Part shown: positions 55,233 to 64,000 of the stretch, piece after piece | How the letters are laid out: the number at the start of each line of letters is the position of its first letter | Numbering within the stretch: position 1 is the stretch's first letter | Origin: Flavobacterium frigoritolerans | Lineage (GTDB): Bacteria > Bacteroidota > Bacteroidia > Flavobacteriales > Flavobacteriaceae | Direction: 5' to 3' | Length of the DNA stretch: 64,000 nt | NCBI RefSeq assembly: GCF_025847275.1 | Contig: NZ_JAOZEV010000008.1 | Span: forward strand, 1 to 64,000 | Position numbers and translations under genes: made by a program | Notes under the pieces: generated by a model | Database searches by the model: none | Told to the model about the DNA's origin: nothing | The model's input: only the letters and a program-made list of their open reading frames with translations

Positions 55233-58200
55233 TTATTTTTTAAGGGCTGCTTCAGCTGTAACACACGGAACGACTTGTTTTTTTAATATTGCTTTTTTAT
55301 TTGGGGCTATTTTTAAACTTTTTTTGCCTGTATGCGATTGCTTATCAGATATACTAACATCATTAATTCTTAATTGTCCCTGAAAATCAAAATGCGAGGC
55401 TGCACCACAGTTTGAAAAGTCATAATCTTCAAATCCATCGGAGGCTAGCTCACTATATTTAGTGTTTGAGGCTACAGCAACTGGAAAACGATTGTTATAG
55501 CCATACAAAGCCGAAGAATAACGTTTTAATACATCTTTATTCTCTATCTCCTGTCCAGCAGGATTGTATTGAGTAACCTCGGATGCATACGTCCATTTAT
55601 CATAATTCGCTCCTGTTGTTATTTCCCAAGTATTATTATTGGTCGCAAACACATAAAATGGATAGAAATCGGTAAAGAATCCAGTTTTACGAGGAGTTGG
55701 ATCAATCGTATAATTCCTTCCGGTTAAATAAGCATACGACTTATTGGCTCTCCAATTCCCTAAAACATTATATAAGTAAGGGTTGTATGAGTTTTTAATA
55801 ATATCTTCTTCTTCAGCGTTATTAGCTGTTTTTTCATATTCAAATTGTAATGTTCCATTTTCTCCAAAAGTCATTTTAGGTAAATTACATTCACATGGAG
55901 AGGGCCAAATATTATTATACTCTACTGCCGAAGCATTAACAATCCTATTACTTGCTGTGTTGGATATAAAAGGATTTTCCTTTCCTATATTTCCTTTTGT
56001 TTTCGTAATCTTATTATTACCATCGTAATTATACAATGGATTTATCATAGAAGTAACACTTGCCATAGCCGCCATTTGCATGTTTCGGTATCCTGAGCGA
56101 ATTACTTTTATTTTGGCAGTAGCAATAGCATCGTCCTTAATTAGAATCCCTCTTTCATCAATAAGCTGAAAATTAGCAGCATTTACTTTTACTACCCAAG
56201 CCTTCATCATCGTTTTTGTTCGATTATCAGGAGCAATACCATTAATCCATACTTCATCTCCATCTATTAAATAGTCTGATTCATTATGAATGCCTGTAAA
56301 TTGATATTGATTCTTACCAGTTGTGTTTATATCCCACTCTAATCCAACATTTTTAGCTCCCTGACTCATACCTGCGTAACTCCAATAGGCAGGAAAATTA
56401 AAATTAAAATAGTTGTCATTATACTCATTCACAGTTTGAGTCAATAAGACATCTCCAGTTTCTGCATCCCATGCCAGATTTTTGGTTGACACTTTTGATC
56501 CCAAATCATAAGCCACTTTTTCTAAAAGAATGCCTGTACTATGAATAACTTTAGTAGTCACAGCTGTCCTGATTTGGCTTTCATGTCTCGAATAACTTGG
56601 AATAGGTGTTGGAATAACTAACGTTAAAAGAGTAAAAGACAAAAATGCAGTGTTTCCATTAATCCCCTTAGTTGAAGTAATAGTTTTATTCTCTCTAAAA
56701 TCATTTATTACATCATAATCTACACCCACCAGTTCGGAAGACATAGCTCCTTTTGAATCAATAGTTTGAACTATATTATCTAACTTTTCTTGACTTTTGT
56801 CTTGATTCTGAGTTGCTGTTTTGTATTTATAATCAACTCCTGAAATGTATTGATCTTGCCCTTCGCCATATACACGTTGATTTTTCATTTTACCATCCAT
56901 ATCATTAGTATGTATTGCATATCCTTGTGATAATGTAATATGATCCCTAACATTTAAATTAAGTATACTCGCTAGAGCTGTAGAGGTATCATAATTAGAC
57001 GACAGCGTCGTTCTATCAACAATAGTTGGAAAATCTTTAGACGTGTAAAATTCTGTTACAACTGATCCTGTTGCATGCTTTTTTACTGTTGCTATTATTT
57101 CTTTTTTATCATTATATTTATTTCTTGCCAAATTGGTCACTGTAACTCTGCTATAAGTAACTTTGGGTGTTGGAAAGAAAGACTCTCCAAAAGGTTCTTC
57201 AACATAATTATCAGTATCTGGTCCAAGTAATAATTCTCTTCTTTTTTCATCATAAGAAGGCTTAACAAAAGGGTTTTCTTTACAACCTAACGGCTCATAA
57301 GTAGCTACTCCAGAAGATTTTCCAGTTTCAGTTTCATAGGTGTATTTTTGTCCATAAGACTGCTGATAGGCTTTATTATCTTTATGCTCTGTCATTATAT
57401 CCCATTGATCATGAATTTGAATTTCCTTAACTCTACTACCTCCACCAATTTTTTTCCCATCAGGATTAAAAAGCCTAATCCATGATTTATTGCTAACAAA
57501 TTTGCTTGCTATACCTGTTTGTTCTAATTTAGCATTAGGGTTTTTAAAAATATCAAGAAGTGTTGGCATCCAACCTATCAGTTCCATAACGACACCTTTT
57601 AAATTATTGGTGTCTTCTTCATTATGCATACTATAAACGAGTCTGTTAAGATTATGTCTCCCGAAATTCCAACCTGCTTTAACAATAGGATTTACTTCTT
57701 TTTTATCAGGATTAAATCCATCTCCTTTTCCAACATATCTAACAGGTATAGCTACATAGTGTTTCCCATTAGTTTCGAGAAATCCAAAACCAGACTTTAC
57801 ACCTTTTTCTATATTGAGATATCCTGTTACATAATCGTATTTATCAGTTCCATCAATACCTGGCAAAGGATTAGGATTTACCATATTGAGTAAAAATCTA
57901 AAATATAATGGATTGCTATCGTCTCCAATCGTTTTTATATACTTGTCATAAAAAATATTAGAAATTTGTGGGTCATTAATTGATAGTTTTTTATCTATTT
58001 TATGATCTAATGCGATATAGATATATTCTCCTAAATTTCTCTTTTTCATCGTATTTTCAGGATCAACATTAGCTGCCGTTAGTCCTTCCCGTGTACCACT
58101 ACCTACGACTTTAAACATTTGCATTGCAGCCTTGTCTTGTACATAGCCATAATCATCTGCTTCATAATTTAACTCCATTAAACCTCCCGAAGGCAATCTA

Positions 58201-60869
58201 ATCGTTCTTAACAGCCAAGCACTTGCATACAAATCTGCATTTTCTCTATTACTTTGATCAACAAACGGATATTCAGCATTAGATAATTTGGATGTAGTCT
58301 CTGGACCTAATTGATCATTCGCAGGTTTGTAATTACCCCATACATCATACGCCTTCATATTGTATGATGGGTTGTTAATTATATCATTTTCAAATTTATA
58401 ATCAGGATTACTATCGGTTAAACTTTTAGGAGCGTAACCAAAGACATAAGGAGTAAATTTCCCCATGTTTGAATTTTTATAGGTAAAATAGACTTTGTTT
58501 AGTGTTAATTTCCCTTCATTATTTATACTATTGTCAATACCTTGACATAAACTATAATTGTATTCAAAATGAGCCTCTTTTATCGGAGTAGCTTTGTCTT
58601 CATTTGCAGTATATTCTGGCTTGGAGTACAATGAAATTTTATCCAATTTGTACATTTTTTTAGAAGCTTCTCCACTGCCACCATTTTCACCTTTAACTCC
58701 ATATCCATCATTCCTTTCTGAAAGATGAAAAATAGCTATATGTGTTTTTGTTACAATTTTCTTTACATAAAGAAGCTCTTTCTCTCCGTATTGATAATTC
58801 CCTTTATTGTCTTTTTTACTAGATCGTAAACCTTCATCATAATTAGCCTCATTTTCATTAAAAGGAACTCTCCATTTATAAAGTTCTGCTTTATTAGGAG
58901 TTTTATTCTCATATTCAAATTTGGTATAGGTTCCTAAATCATCATCAGAAGGGCCATCATTTGTTAAGTCTTGATAATCTGATGATAAAACAGACGTCAA
59001 TAAATAAGAATGAGCATAAGCTGGTGTAGTCACTCTGTTAAAATATTGGTCGCCGCCTTTCTTGTTGTTGGCTGAATTGTCGCCTAAGTCTGGATAGTAC
59101 TTAACTAAATTCTTTTTGTAATCTACTTCAGGATTTGTTCCTACATCAAATGTTGTCTCTTTCTTAATTGTATTATATGCGGCTTTACCGTAAATGTATC
59201 GTTCCCCTCCTTCTTTTGTGATTCTTACTTCGGCAGTATGGTGGTCTTTTGCAAATTGGCTAATAGAATTTTTAGAACCATATCTTTTTACTTCCGTTTT
59301 GGTTAAATTTTGTATTGTTTGGTTACGAGACAAGCGCGATAATTCTCTTTTAATAATTCCGGTATTAGCAATCGAACCATCATTTTTGAAGTAATTTAAA
59401 TTGGTACTTCTTGAGAATTTACCCCCATTTAAATCTAATTTTACCGCAGCATATCTTCCTAATTTAGTATCGAATAAATCTAATTCCTTATCGACATGTG
59501 TCCCACCGATATTCTTAAAAAATACTTTTTCATAATCAGGTCTATTTCCTGTTTTTTTCTCTACAAACCTCCCCAATGCTGGATTTGAATTTTCCCATAA
59601 TTTGGTACTACTTTTTCCAAGGGTTACAGTAGCGTCAAAACCTATGTGAGCACCGCCACCGCCACCAAGCTCTATTCCTAAACTACCTCCTTTTGTATCA
59701 TCATGTACCTCATTGTCATAAACATAGCCTACTTGCGATTTGTAAGGGCGATACATCCCTGCAACTCCCTGACCTTGTATGCTATATAGATCATAGGTAT
59801 TGTTGGTAATTGGTAATGAGGTTGTGTTTTTGTTAAATGTTCGATCTTTTTCTCTATTAAAATCTAAAACATCCGATTTCCCAGCATTGTAGGTATTCTC
59901 AAAACCATAGGCTTTTTCTTTTTTATACTTTTCAGAATCCTTAATTCCCTGGCTTGTTCTGTATCCCGAAAATTTAGCCCCTGGCTCAAAACCCCAAAAT
60001 TCAAATTGGGGAACATTTATGCTGAACATATAATTTGAGGAAACCATCCCCACCCGTTTTGTAGGGGTATAAGAAGCGTTAATAACAGAAAATGATCCAG
60101 AAGTCAACGGATTTGTAGCAATATTTTTTTCAGTTACTTTCTCTACTTTTTTTATACTAGAAGACATAGTCATACTTTCCAGTCCTTTTCTATTATTATA
60201 ACTTATCCCTGCATTGAGCCCTAAATTGATATTATTAGCTCCTACCTCAGTTAATTTTTTAGAGAATGAAATATTCGGTTTTACTGATACCCCTTCTGAT
60301 GCAGACGACTCTAAATCCATACCAACCCCTAAATTATTGGCTATTTGAAAACTCATCCCTGCATTTACAGAAGCTCCAAATCCATCATAATTATTATATT
60401 TAACTCCCATCCCTACGCTTGCTTTTGCTTCATTAAATCCAAAACCAGCAACAAACGCGTTAAAATTTGATCCAATTGTTATACTAGGCTTCATGTTATT
60501 CTCATAAATCATCTCATCACCATTAAAGTCATCTGGCGATCCTCTTAGTTGTCTAGTAATTTGTCCCACGTTCAAGTCCCATCCTAACCCTACCCATGAA
60601 GCTTCCTGATCCATAGTTGCCCCAGAATTATAGGCTAGATTTAAAGGATATCCACCAACATCCATTATCGGAATATTATAATTGAAATCGCCACTAGCTA
60701 AATCAACCATATCTGAAGTACCAATTGGTGTAAATGACTCAAATTCTGGTTGAGACGGACCTCCTGTCAATGCATAAAGCTGCATAGGCTGCAATGTTTC
60801 CAAAAGAATCATTATGGCTAAATAAATGGCAATTGTTTTCTTAAATCTATTTGTTTTTTGCTGAATCAT
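55233..60869 (-). CDS. SpvB/Rhs-like giant exported protein lacking the usual C-terminus
   Basis: 1878 aa with N-terminal hydrophobic segment (IAIYLAIMILLETLQPMQLYAL). Soon after come the hallmark strings SQPEFESFTPIGTSDMVDL and GDFNYNIPIMDVGGYPLNLAYN, then MDQEASWVGLGWDLNVGQI, which mark the SpvB/TcaC-like N-terminal beta-propeller-type proteins of Bacteroidota. It continues with many YD-like segments but stops abruptly in SHTGKKSLKIAPNKKAILKK plus a short tail. In related proteins this point leads into a galactose-binding domain and a YEYD tail; here that tail sits at the end of the 1551-aa gene. SpvB/TcC-type proteins act with Rhs partners in toxin complexes. Confidence 0.85.
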   Translation of the reverse strand: MIQQKTNRFKKTIAIYLAIMILLETLQPMQLYALTGGPSQPEFESFTPIGTSDMVDLASGDFNYNIPIMDVGGYPLNLAYNSGATMDQEASWVGLGWDLNVGQITRQLRGSPDDFNGDEMIYENNMKPSITIGSNFNAFVAGFGFNEAKASVGMGVKYNNYDGFGASVNAGMSFQIANNLGVGMDLESSASEGVSVKPNISFSKKLTEVGANNINLGLNAGISYNNRKGLESMTMSSSIKKVEKVTEKNIATNPLTSGSFSVINASYTPTKRVGMVSSNYMFSINVPQFEFWGFEPGAKFSGYRTSQGIKDSEKYKKEKAYGFENTYNAGKSDVLDFNREKDRTFNKNTTSLPITNNTYDLYSIQGQGVAGMYRPYKSQVGYVYDNEVHDDTKGGSLGIELGGGGGAHIGFDATVTLGKSSTKLWENSNPALGRFVEKKTGNRPDYEKVFFKNIGGTHVDKELDLFDTKLGRYAAVKLDLNGGKFSRSTNLNYFKNDGSIANTGIIKRELSRLSRNQTIQNLTKTEVKRYGSKNSISQFAKDHHTAEVRITKEGGERYIYGKAAYNTIKKETTFDVGTNPEVDYKKNLVKYYPDLGDNSANNKKGGDQYFNRVTTPAYAHSYLLTSVLSSDYQDLTNDGPSDDDLGTYTKFEYENKTPNKAELYKWRVPFNENEANYDEGLRSSKKDNKGNYQYGEKELLYVKKIVTKTHIAIFHLSERNDGYGVKGENGGSGEASKKMYKLDKISLYSKPEYTANEDKATPIKEAHFEYNYSLCQGIDNSINNEGKLTLNKVYFTYKNSNMGKFTPYVFGYAPKSLTDSNPDYKFENDIINNPSYNMKAYDVWGNYKPANDQLGPETTSKLSNAEYPFVDQSNRENADLYASAWLLRTIRLPSGGLMELNYEADDYGYVQDKAAMQMFKVVGSGTREGLTAANVDPENTMKKRNLGEYIYIALDHKIDKKLSINDPQISNIFYDKYIKTIGDDSNPLYFRFLLNMVNPNPLPGIDGTDKYDYVTGYLNIEKGVKSGFGFLETNGKHYVAIPVRYVGKGDGFNPDKKEVNPIVKAGWNFGRHNLNRLVYSMHNEEDTNNLKGVVMELIGWMPTLLDIFKNPNAKLEQTGIASKFVSNKSWIRLFNPDGKKIGGGSRVKEIQIHDQWDIMTEHKDNKAYQQSYGQKYTYETETGKSSGVATYEPLGCKENPFVKPSYDEKRRELLLGPDTDNYVEEPFGESFFPTPKVTYSRVTVTNLARNKYNDKKEIIATVKKHATGSVVTEFYTSKDFPTIVDRTTLSSNYDTSTALASILNLNVRDHITLSQGYAIHTNDMDGKMKNQRVYGEGQDQYISGVDYKYKTATQNQDKSQEKLDNIVQTIDSKGAMSSELVGVDYDVINDFRENKTITSTKGINGNTAFLSFTLLTLVIPTPIPSYSRHESQIRTAVTTKVIHSTGILLEKVAYDLGSKVSTKNLAWDAETGDVLLTQTVNEYNDNYFNFNFPAYWSYAGMSQGAKNVGLEWDINTTGKNQYQFTGIHNESDYLIDGDEVWINGIAPDNRTKTMMKAWVVKVNAANFQLIDERGILIKDDAIATAKIKVIRSGYRNMQMAAMASVTSMINPLYNYDGNNKITKTKGNIGKENPFISNTASNRIVNASAVEYNNIWPSPCECNLPKMTFGENGTLQFEYEKTANNAEEEDIIKNSYNPYLYNVLGNWRANKSYAYLTGRNYTIDPTPRKTGFFTDFYPFYVFATNNNTWEITTGANYDKWTYASEVTQYNPAGQEIENKDVLKRYSSALYGYNNRFPVAVASNTKYSELASDGFEDYDFSNCGAASHFDFQGQLRINDVSISDKQSHTGKKSLKIAPNKKAILKKQVVPCVTAEAALKK

Positions 60870-61468
60870 AAGGCTATTTGAGTATTGGGATCTTTAAATT
60901 TAAATTTTAATGTTCCTTTTCTAAAAAGGGAATCTGTGTAAACTAATTGGATTTTTTCATTCGGATCAATTCCTGAAAAAAACAATAAAACTCGCTGATA
61001 TGGAGCTATTTTATAATTTCGCTCGAAAGTAACTCCCGAACATGCAATGGTATCTTTCTTTGATGTAACCACATAAAAATCTTTTTCAAGCCCAAAAGAC
61101 ATATACTTAACAGCATCTGTATAATCCAAACCTGTAAAGCTTTTGGTTAGTAAGTCTTTCTCTTCTTGTTGTTGAAAAGTAAATTCTAATATCCTTTCTC
61201 TTTTATTTTCTTCATAGAGAGAATCGATTTTCGCTAAGTTATCTTTGCCAAAATCTTTTAATAAATAGTACTGGATAGGGACCTCTGTTGCTGCAAAAAC
61301 GATGTCATCTACAGTTTGAATATATGTGCGAGATTTCCAACCTATTTTTTCAAGATTGAAATAACGAACTCTAATTTCTAAGTCTTTTGCTGTAGTAATT
61401 TTTTCCTTTTCGCAAAAAATAAACAGGAAAAACAAAAGAAAACAAAACATTTTATTTAAGCCCTTCAT
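60866..61468 (-). CDS. Small lipoprotein at the head of the Rhs operon
   Basis: 200 aa. The N-terminus MFCFLLFFLFIFCEKEK has a hydrophobic run and a Cys near residue 18 compatible with a weak lipobox (the first Met, KGLNKM, may be six residues upstream). The mature domain is beta-rich with no recognised family (ITTAKDLEIRVRYFNLEKIGWKSR). Its stop overlaps the start of the 1878-aa gene by 4 bp (ATGA), so the two are translationally coupled. It might be an accessory folding or anchoring factor. Confidence 0.65.
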   Translation of the reverse strand: MKGLNKMFCFLLFFLFIFCEKEKITTAKDLEIRVRYFNLEKIGWKSRTYIQTVDDIVFAATEVPIQYYLLKDFGKDNLAKIDSLYEENKRERILEFTFQQQEEKDLLTKSFTGLDYTDAVKYMSFGLEKDFYVVTSKKDTIACSGVTFERNYKIAPYQRVLLFFSGIDPNEKIQLVYTDSLFRKGTLKFKFKDPNTQIAL

Positions 61469-61472
61469 ATCT

Positions 61473-61943
61473 TTATGTACTTAAGCAAATCTTGGGGTAA
61501 ATCAATTCCTTCATCTGCACATAGAGAACTGGTATTCTATTTTCTGATCCAATTATTAATTGGTATCGATTCTCTTTAGAAAATTCTTCAGTATAATTTT
61601 GTATCCTGGACCAATTTTTTGACGATTCACTCGCAATAAAGCTCGGATTAAATTGGGCTAACTCTTCTTTCTCCAGAATGAATCGTTCCATTAGAATTTG
61701 CCTACTTTGTTCTGAAATCGAGTGGAATTGTAATGCAGTACACAAAGAGTTGAGTCTAATTTCACGAGTATTGAACTCCTTCTCTTCAACTCTTTTTAAT
61801 TCTTTAGTCATAATGAAATTATCAAATAATATTTCAGTAGTAACGGTTACAATTTTAATACCTGATTTAAAATTCAAAATAAACAACACAAACATAACCA
61901 AGTAATTAACTACAAATAATAAACTTAATTTATTTTTTACCAC
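61473..61943 (-). CDS. Small membrane-anchored protein, first gene of the Rhs operon
   Basis: 156 aa from a GTG start (GTGGTAAAAAAT), one transmembrane helix (LSLLFVVNYLVMFVLFILNF, about 6-25) and a charged helical-looking exterior (FIMTKELKRVEEKEFNTREIRLNSL). No family is recognised. A TTG-N18-TAATTTCG sequence about 40-70 bp upstream is one base off the TAnnTTTG promoter. It is followed after 4 bp by the 200-aa lipoprotein. Confidence 0.6.
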   Translation of the reverse strand: MVKNKLSLLFVVNYLVMFVLFILNFKSGIKIVTVTTEILFDNFIMTKELKRVEEKEFNTREIRLNSLCTALQFHSISEQSRQILMERFILEKEELAQFNPSFIASESSKNWSRIQNYTEEFSKENRYQLIIGSENRIPVLYVQMKELIYPKICLST

Positions 61944-62241
61944 GATAAAACTTATATTTTTTTATGCGAAATTAACTTTTTATACGAACAATCAATAAAA
62001 AAAGGAGTTTTATTTGGTTAATTTTTTGTTAACAAAAAATTAAGCCACCACATTAATTACTTGTTACACCTCTATTAAACACAAATAAATAATCCTATGT
62101 GATTAATCCTGAAACATTTATCATTCTATCAAAAATAGCAACCAATAATCTCAATTATTTTTTTGGTTTATGTCAGAATAATTCCATATTTTTAAAATAT
62201 ATAATTATAAGATTCTATAAATACAATCCCCCTAAAACAGC
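61944..62241. other. Divergent gap between the Rhs operon and WGR gene
   Basis: About 300 bp, AT-rich, between the divergent Rhs operon and WGR gene. A minus-strand TTG-N18-TAATTTCG near 61960-62000 may drive the Rhs operon. No clear promoter is seen for the WGR gene. Confidence 0.4.
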
Positions 62242-64000
62242 ATGAAAAAACACCTAAAATTCATAGATGGGAATTCCGATAAATTTTGGCAAATTGAAGT
62301 TACAGGATTAGAATATACTGTTACTTATGGAAAAAATGGAACCTCTGGAACTTCCCAAACAAAGAGTTTTGCTACAGATGAAGAATCATTAAAAGTTGCA
62401 AAAAAGTTATTGGATGAAAAAATAAAAAAAGGATATTCAGAAAATGGCGATGTTACCGTGGCTGCTTCTACAAAAACAAAAACTGCCAAAAGTTCAAATG
62501 CTGATTTAGTTTTACAGGAATACGACGCCATTATAAAATCTAAGAACATCGATTTATTATTGCCTTTCCTGCAAGAGAAATCAAAAGGAAATATTGAAGC
62601 CTTAAAAAAACATATCAAGAAAAACAAGCGCTACTGGATGACGTACACCGACTTGTCTAAAGATTCGGACTACGTAAAGAAAGACAAGCATGATTACGGA
62701 TGGGGAACTCGTGGAGATAAAAAGCAAAGTGATATCATTACATTAAGTGCTATTGCCTTATTTGATAAAACTGAAATTAATTCCTGGGATGAAGCTTTCA
62801 GTTTACTTAACGAAATCAATGAAAAAAGTCAAGTTTTGGATGTTTTAATATGGGCAAAACCCAATTGGTTAGAAACTTTCCTTTTAGATAAAATCAAAAA
62901 ACAAGACTGGATTAGTTTTATGTATCACATTCTTCGCAAACTAGAAGATCATAATTTATTAGCTTTTAATCCTGAATTGTATGCGCTATGTCTAGCATCA
63001 AACAATGAATGGCAATCCAAAATAAAAACAAGAGAATTCATTACTAATTCATTAAATGACCAGCTAACTTACCAAAGAGATATTCCAGAATTGTTTAATT
63101 ATGAAACAATTCTTCATAACAGTTTCTTTAGAGATAATGATTCACAAGCATATGATGAGTTCAATACTTGGAGCATTATGTATAAGGCGTTATTAGACGA
63201 TAATAAAATGGAACGCGCTTTCTTTATCGAAAATGCTATCCTGATTCAAACCAAAGAATGGAACAATAACCTGAAATCCTTTTTCAGAAAAAGAATTGAA
63301 GAGTTTAAAGTAACCGCAGATGAACTCGTTATTCATCAGGAAAATATTTTCTCTTATTTACATAATGCTTATCCGCCAATAACAAGTTACGGAATCGAGC
63401 TTGTTAAAAAAATGTACGAACATCCTAAATTCAAAACCAAATCTTTTTTTGAATGGTTAGAACCTTTAATGATGCGTAGTGATTGCAAAGCCGCTATTAA
63501 AAGTGTGTTACCTGTTTTAGAAAAAATGAGTAAGTCGAACCCTAAATTAAACAAAACGATTGCATCAATTATAGCTGATGTTTTTGTAATTGCGGATTTG
63601 GCTTTACAAGAACGAGCAAGCAAAATTATTGTAAAATTAGCTAGCGAAAAGGATGCTGTACTTAAAGAGAAACTATCATCTTATGTTACTTTGATGCAAG
63701 GAAATATTAAATCGGGATTAAGTAATTTTATCGACAATGAAGCTTTAGCTGTTGACGACTCTAATCTCGAAGAATATATATTTGATCCTAAAAAAGAAGC
63801 CTTACTTATCGAGGAAGTACAGCTTCCTACTGATTGGAATGACGTTGTGTTTCAGTTTGGAAACTTCATCGCTTCAGAAGAAGTACTCGATACAGAAATT
63901 CTATTGAACGTATATATCATGCAAAGGGATTTATTCCCAACAGATTATTCAGCACAATTACAGCCTTATTTAAAACAACTGCAAAAGAGCTATTTTGAAA
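62242..64000 (+). CDS. WGR-domain protein, DUF6493-like (runs off the window)
   Basis: Partial gene, 586 codons seen, no stop before 64000. The N-terminal WGR domain (about 1-70) contains DGNSDKFWQIEVTGLEYTVTYGKNGTSGT, then FATDEESLKVAKKLLDEKIKKGY. WGR domains bind DNA ends or nucleic acids in PARPs and are found in bacterial MolR-like proteins. The remaining ~500 residues are helical repeats (for example YDAIIKSKNIDLLLPFLQEKSKGN and DKIKKQDWISFMYHILRKL), which match my memory of DUF6493-type WGR proteins. Its function is unknown. It is divergent from the Rhs operon and may be unrelated to it. Confidence 0.8.
   Translation, partial: MKKHLKFIDGNSDKFWQIEVTGLEYTVTYGKNGTSGTSQTKSFATDEESLKVAKKLLDEKIKKGYSENGDVTVAASTKTKTAKSSNADLVLQEYDAIIKSKNIDLLLPFLQEKSKGNIEALKKHIKKNKRYWMTYTDLSKDSDYVKKDKHDYGWGTRGDKKQSDIITLSAIALFDKTEINSWDEAFSLLNEINEKSQVLDVLIWAKPNWLETFLLDKIKKQDWISFMYHILRKLEDHNLLAFNPELYALCLASNNEWQSKIKTREFITNSLNDQLTYQRDIPELFNYETILHNSFFRDNDSQAYDEFNTWSIMYKALLDDNKMERAFFIENAILIQTKEWNNNLKSFFRKRIEEFKVTADELVIHQENIFSYLHNAYPPITSYGIELVKKMYEHPKFKTKSFFEWLEPLMMRSDCKAAIKSVLPVLEKMSKSNPKLNKTIASIIADVFVIADLALQERASKIIVKLASEKDAVLKEKLSSYVTLMQGNIKSGLSNFIDNEALAVDDSNLEEYIFDPKKEALLIEEVQLPTDWNDVVFQFGNFIASEEVLDTEILLNVYIMQRDLFPTDYSAQLQPYLKQLQKSYFE

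Overview
The window looks like a chromosomal segment of a Flavobacterium-type member of the Bacteroidota. The DNA is AT-rich, and A-rich leaders stand in place of strong Shine-Dalgarno sequences. Several genes are preceded by the Bacteroidota promoter core TAnnTTTG. The gene set also fits: a bacillithiol BshB1 deacetylase, a type IX secretion (T9SS) sorting tail on a secreted nuclease, flavobacterial dispersed palindromes and very large Rhs/YD-repeat proteins.

Positions 1-14.7 kb are mostly housekeeping: tRNA-His, bshB1, isochorismate synthase plus a hotdog thioesterase (menaquinone-type pair), a beta-helix lipoprotein, a T9SS-exported endonuclease I, purL, a small secreted protein, an acyl-CoA ligase and a lipoprotein alpha/beta hydrolase. 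The gaps hold dispersed inverted repeats.

Positions 14.7-20.2 kb, all on the minus strand, are the most unusual part. In transcription order there is an array of tRNA-like elements (20183 to 19088), an SPFH/slipin protein, a repeated leader element, one more tRNA-like element with an insertion of about 45 nt, and a large protein with an N-terminal RING-like zinc site and a C-terminal TerD-like domain. Some of the tRNA-like elements have Asp, His, Pro or Phe anticodon arms. Others lack the anticodon arm altogether or carry insertions. A 21-bp motif (AGGTCAA-N7-TTACTTC) occurs three times, before, inside and after the last tRNA-like element. I read the whole as one candidate RNA-centred stress or RNA-repair system. 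Two promoter-small ORF-terminator units lie just upstream (20.2-20.9 kb).

Positions 21.5-32.9 kb on the plus strand form one tightly packed operon for a type II secretion or type IV pilus-like machine: MORN-repeat protein, bactofilin-like membrane protein, pseudopilins, GspF, GspG-like pilin, prepilin peptidase, GspE, GspD secretin, a PilM-PilN-like fusion, a PilO-like protein, an Fn3-like lipoprotein and a PilP/GspC-like protein.

Positions 33.2-61.9 kb on the minus strand form a convergent accessory operon: two small envelope proteins, an 1878-aa SpvB/Rhs-like protein, two leucine-rich-repeat proteins (one with a vWA domain), a small exported protein, a 3600-aa Rhs/YD-repeat protein with a variable C-terminus, and then small membrane proteins and lipoproteins that look like immunity genes, plus an orphan Rhs C-terminal cassette. 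Sequence at the end of the operon is partly duplicated, which suggests cassette recombination. The window closes with the start of a WGR-domain (DUF6493-like) gene on the plus strand.

All calls come from reading the sequence and recalling protein families. No database search was run.
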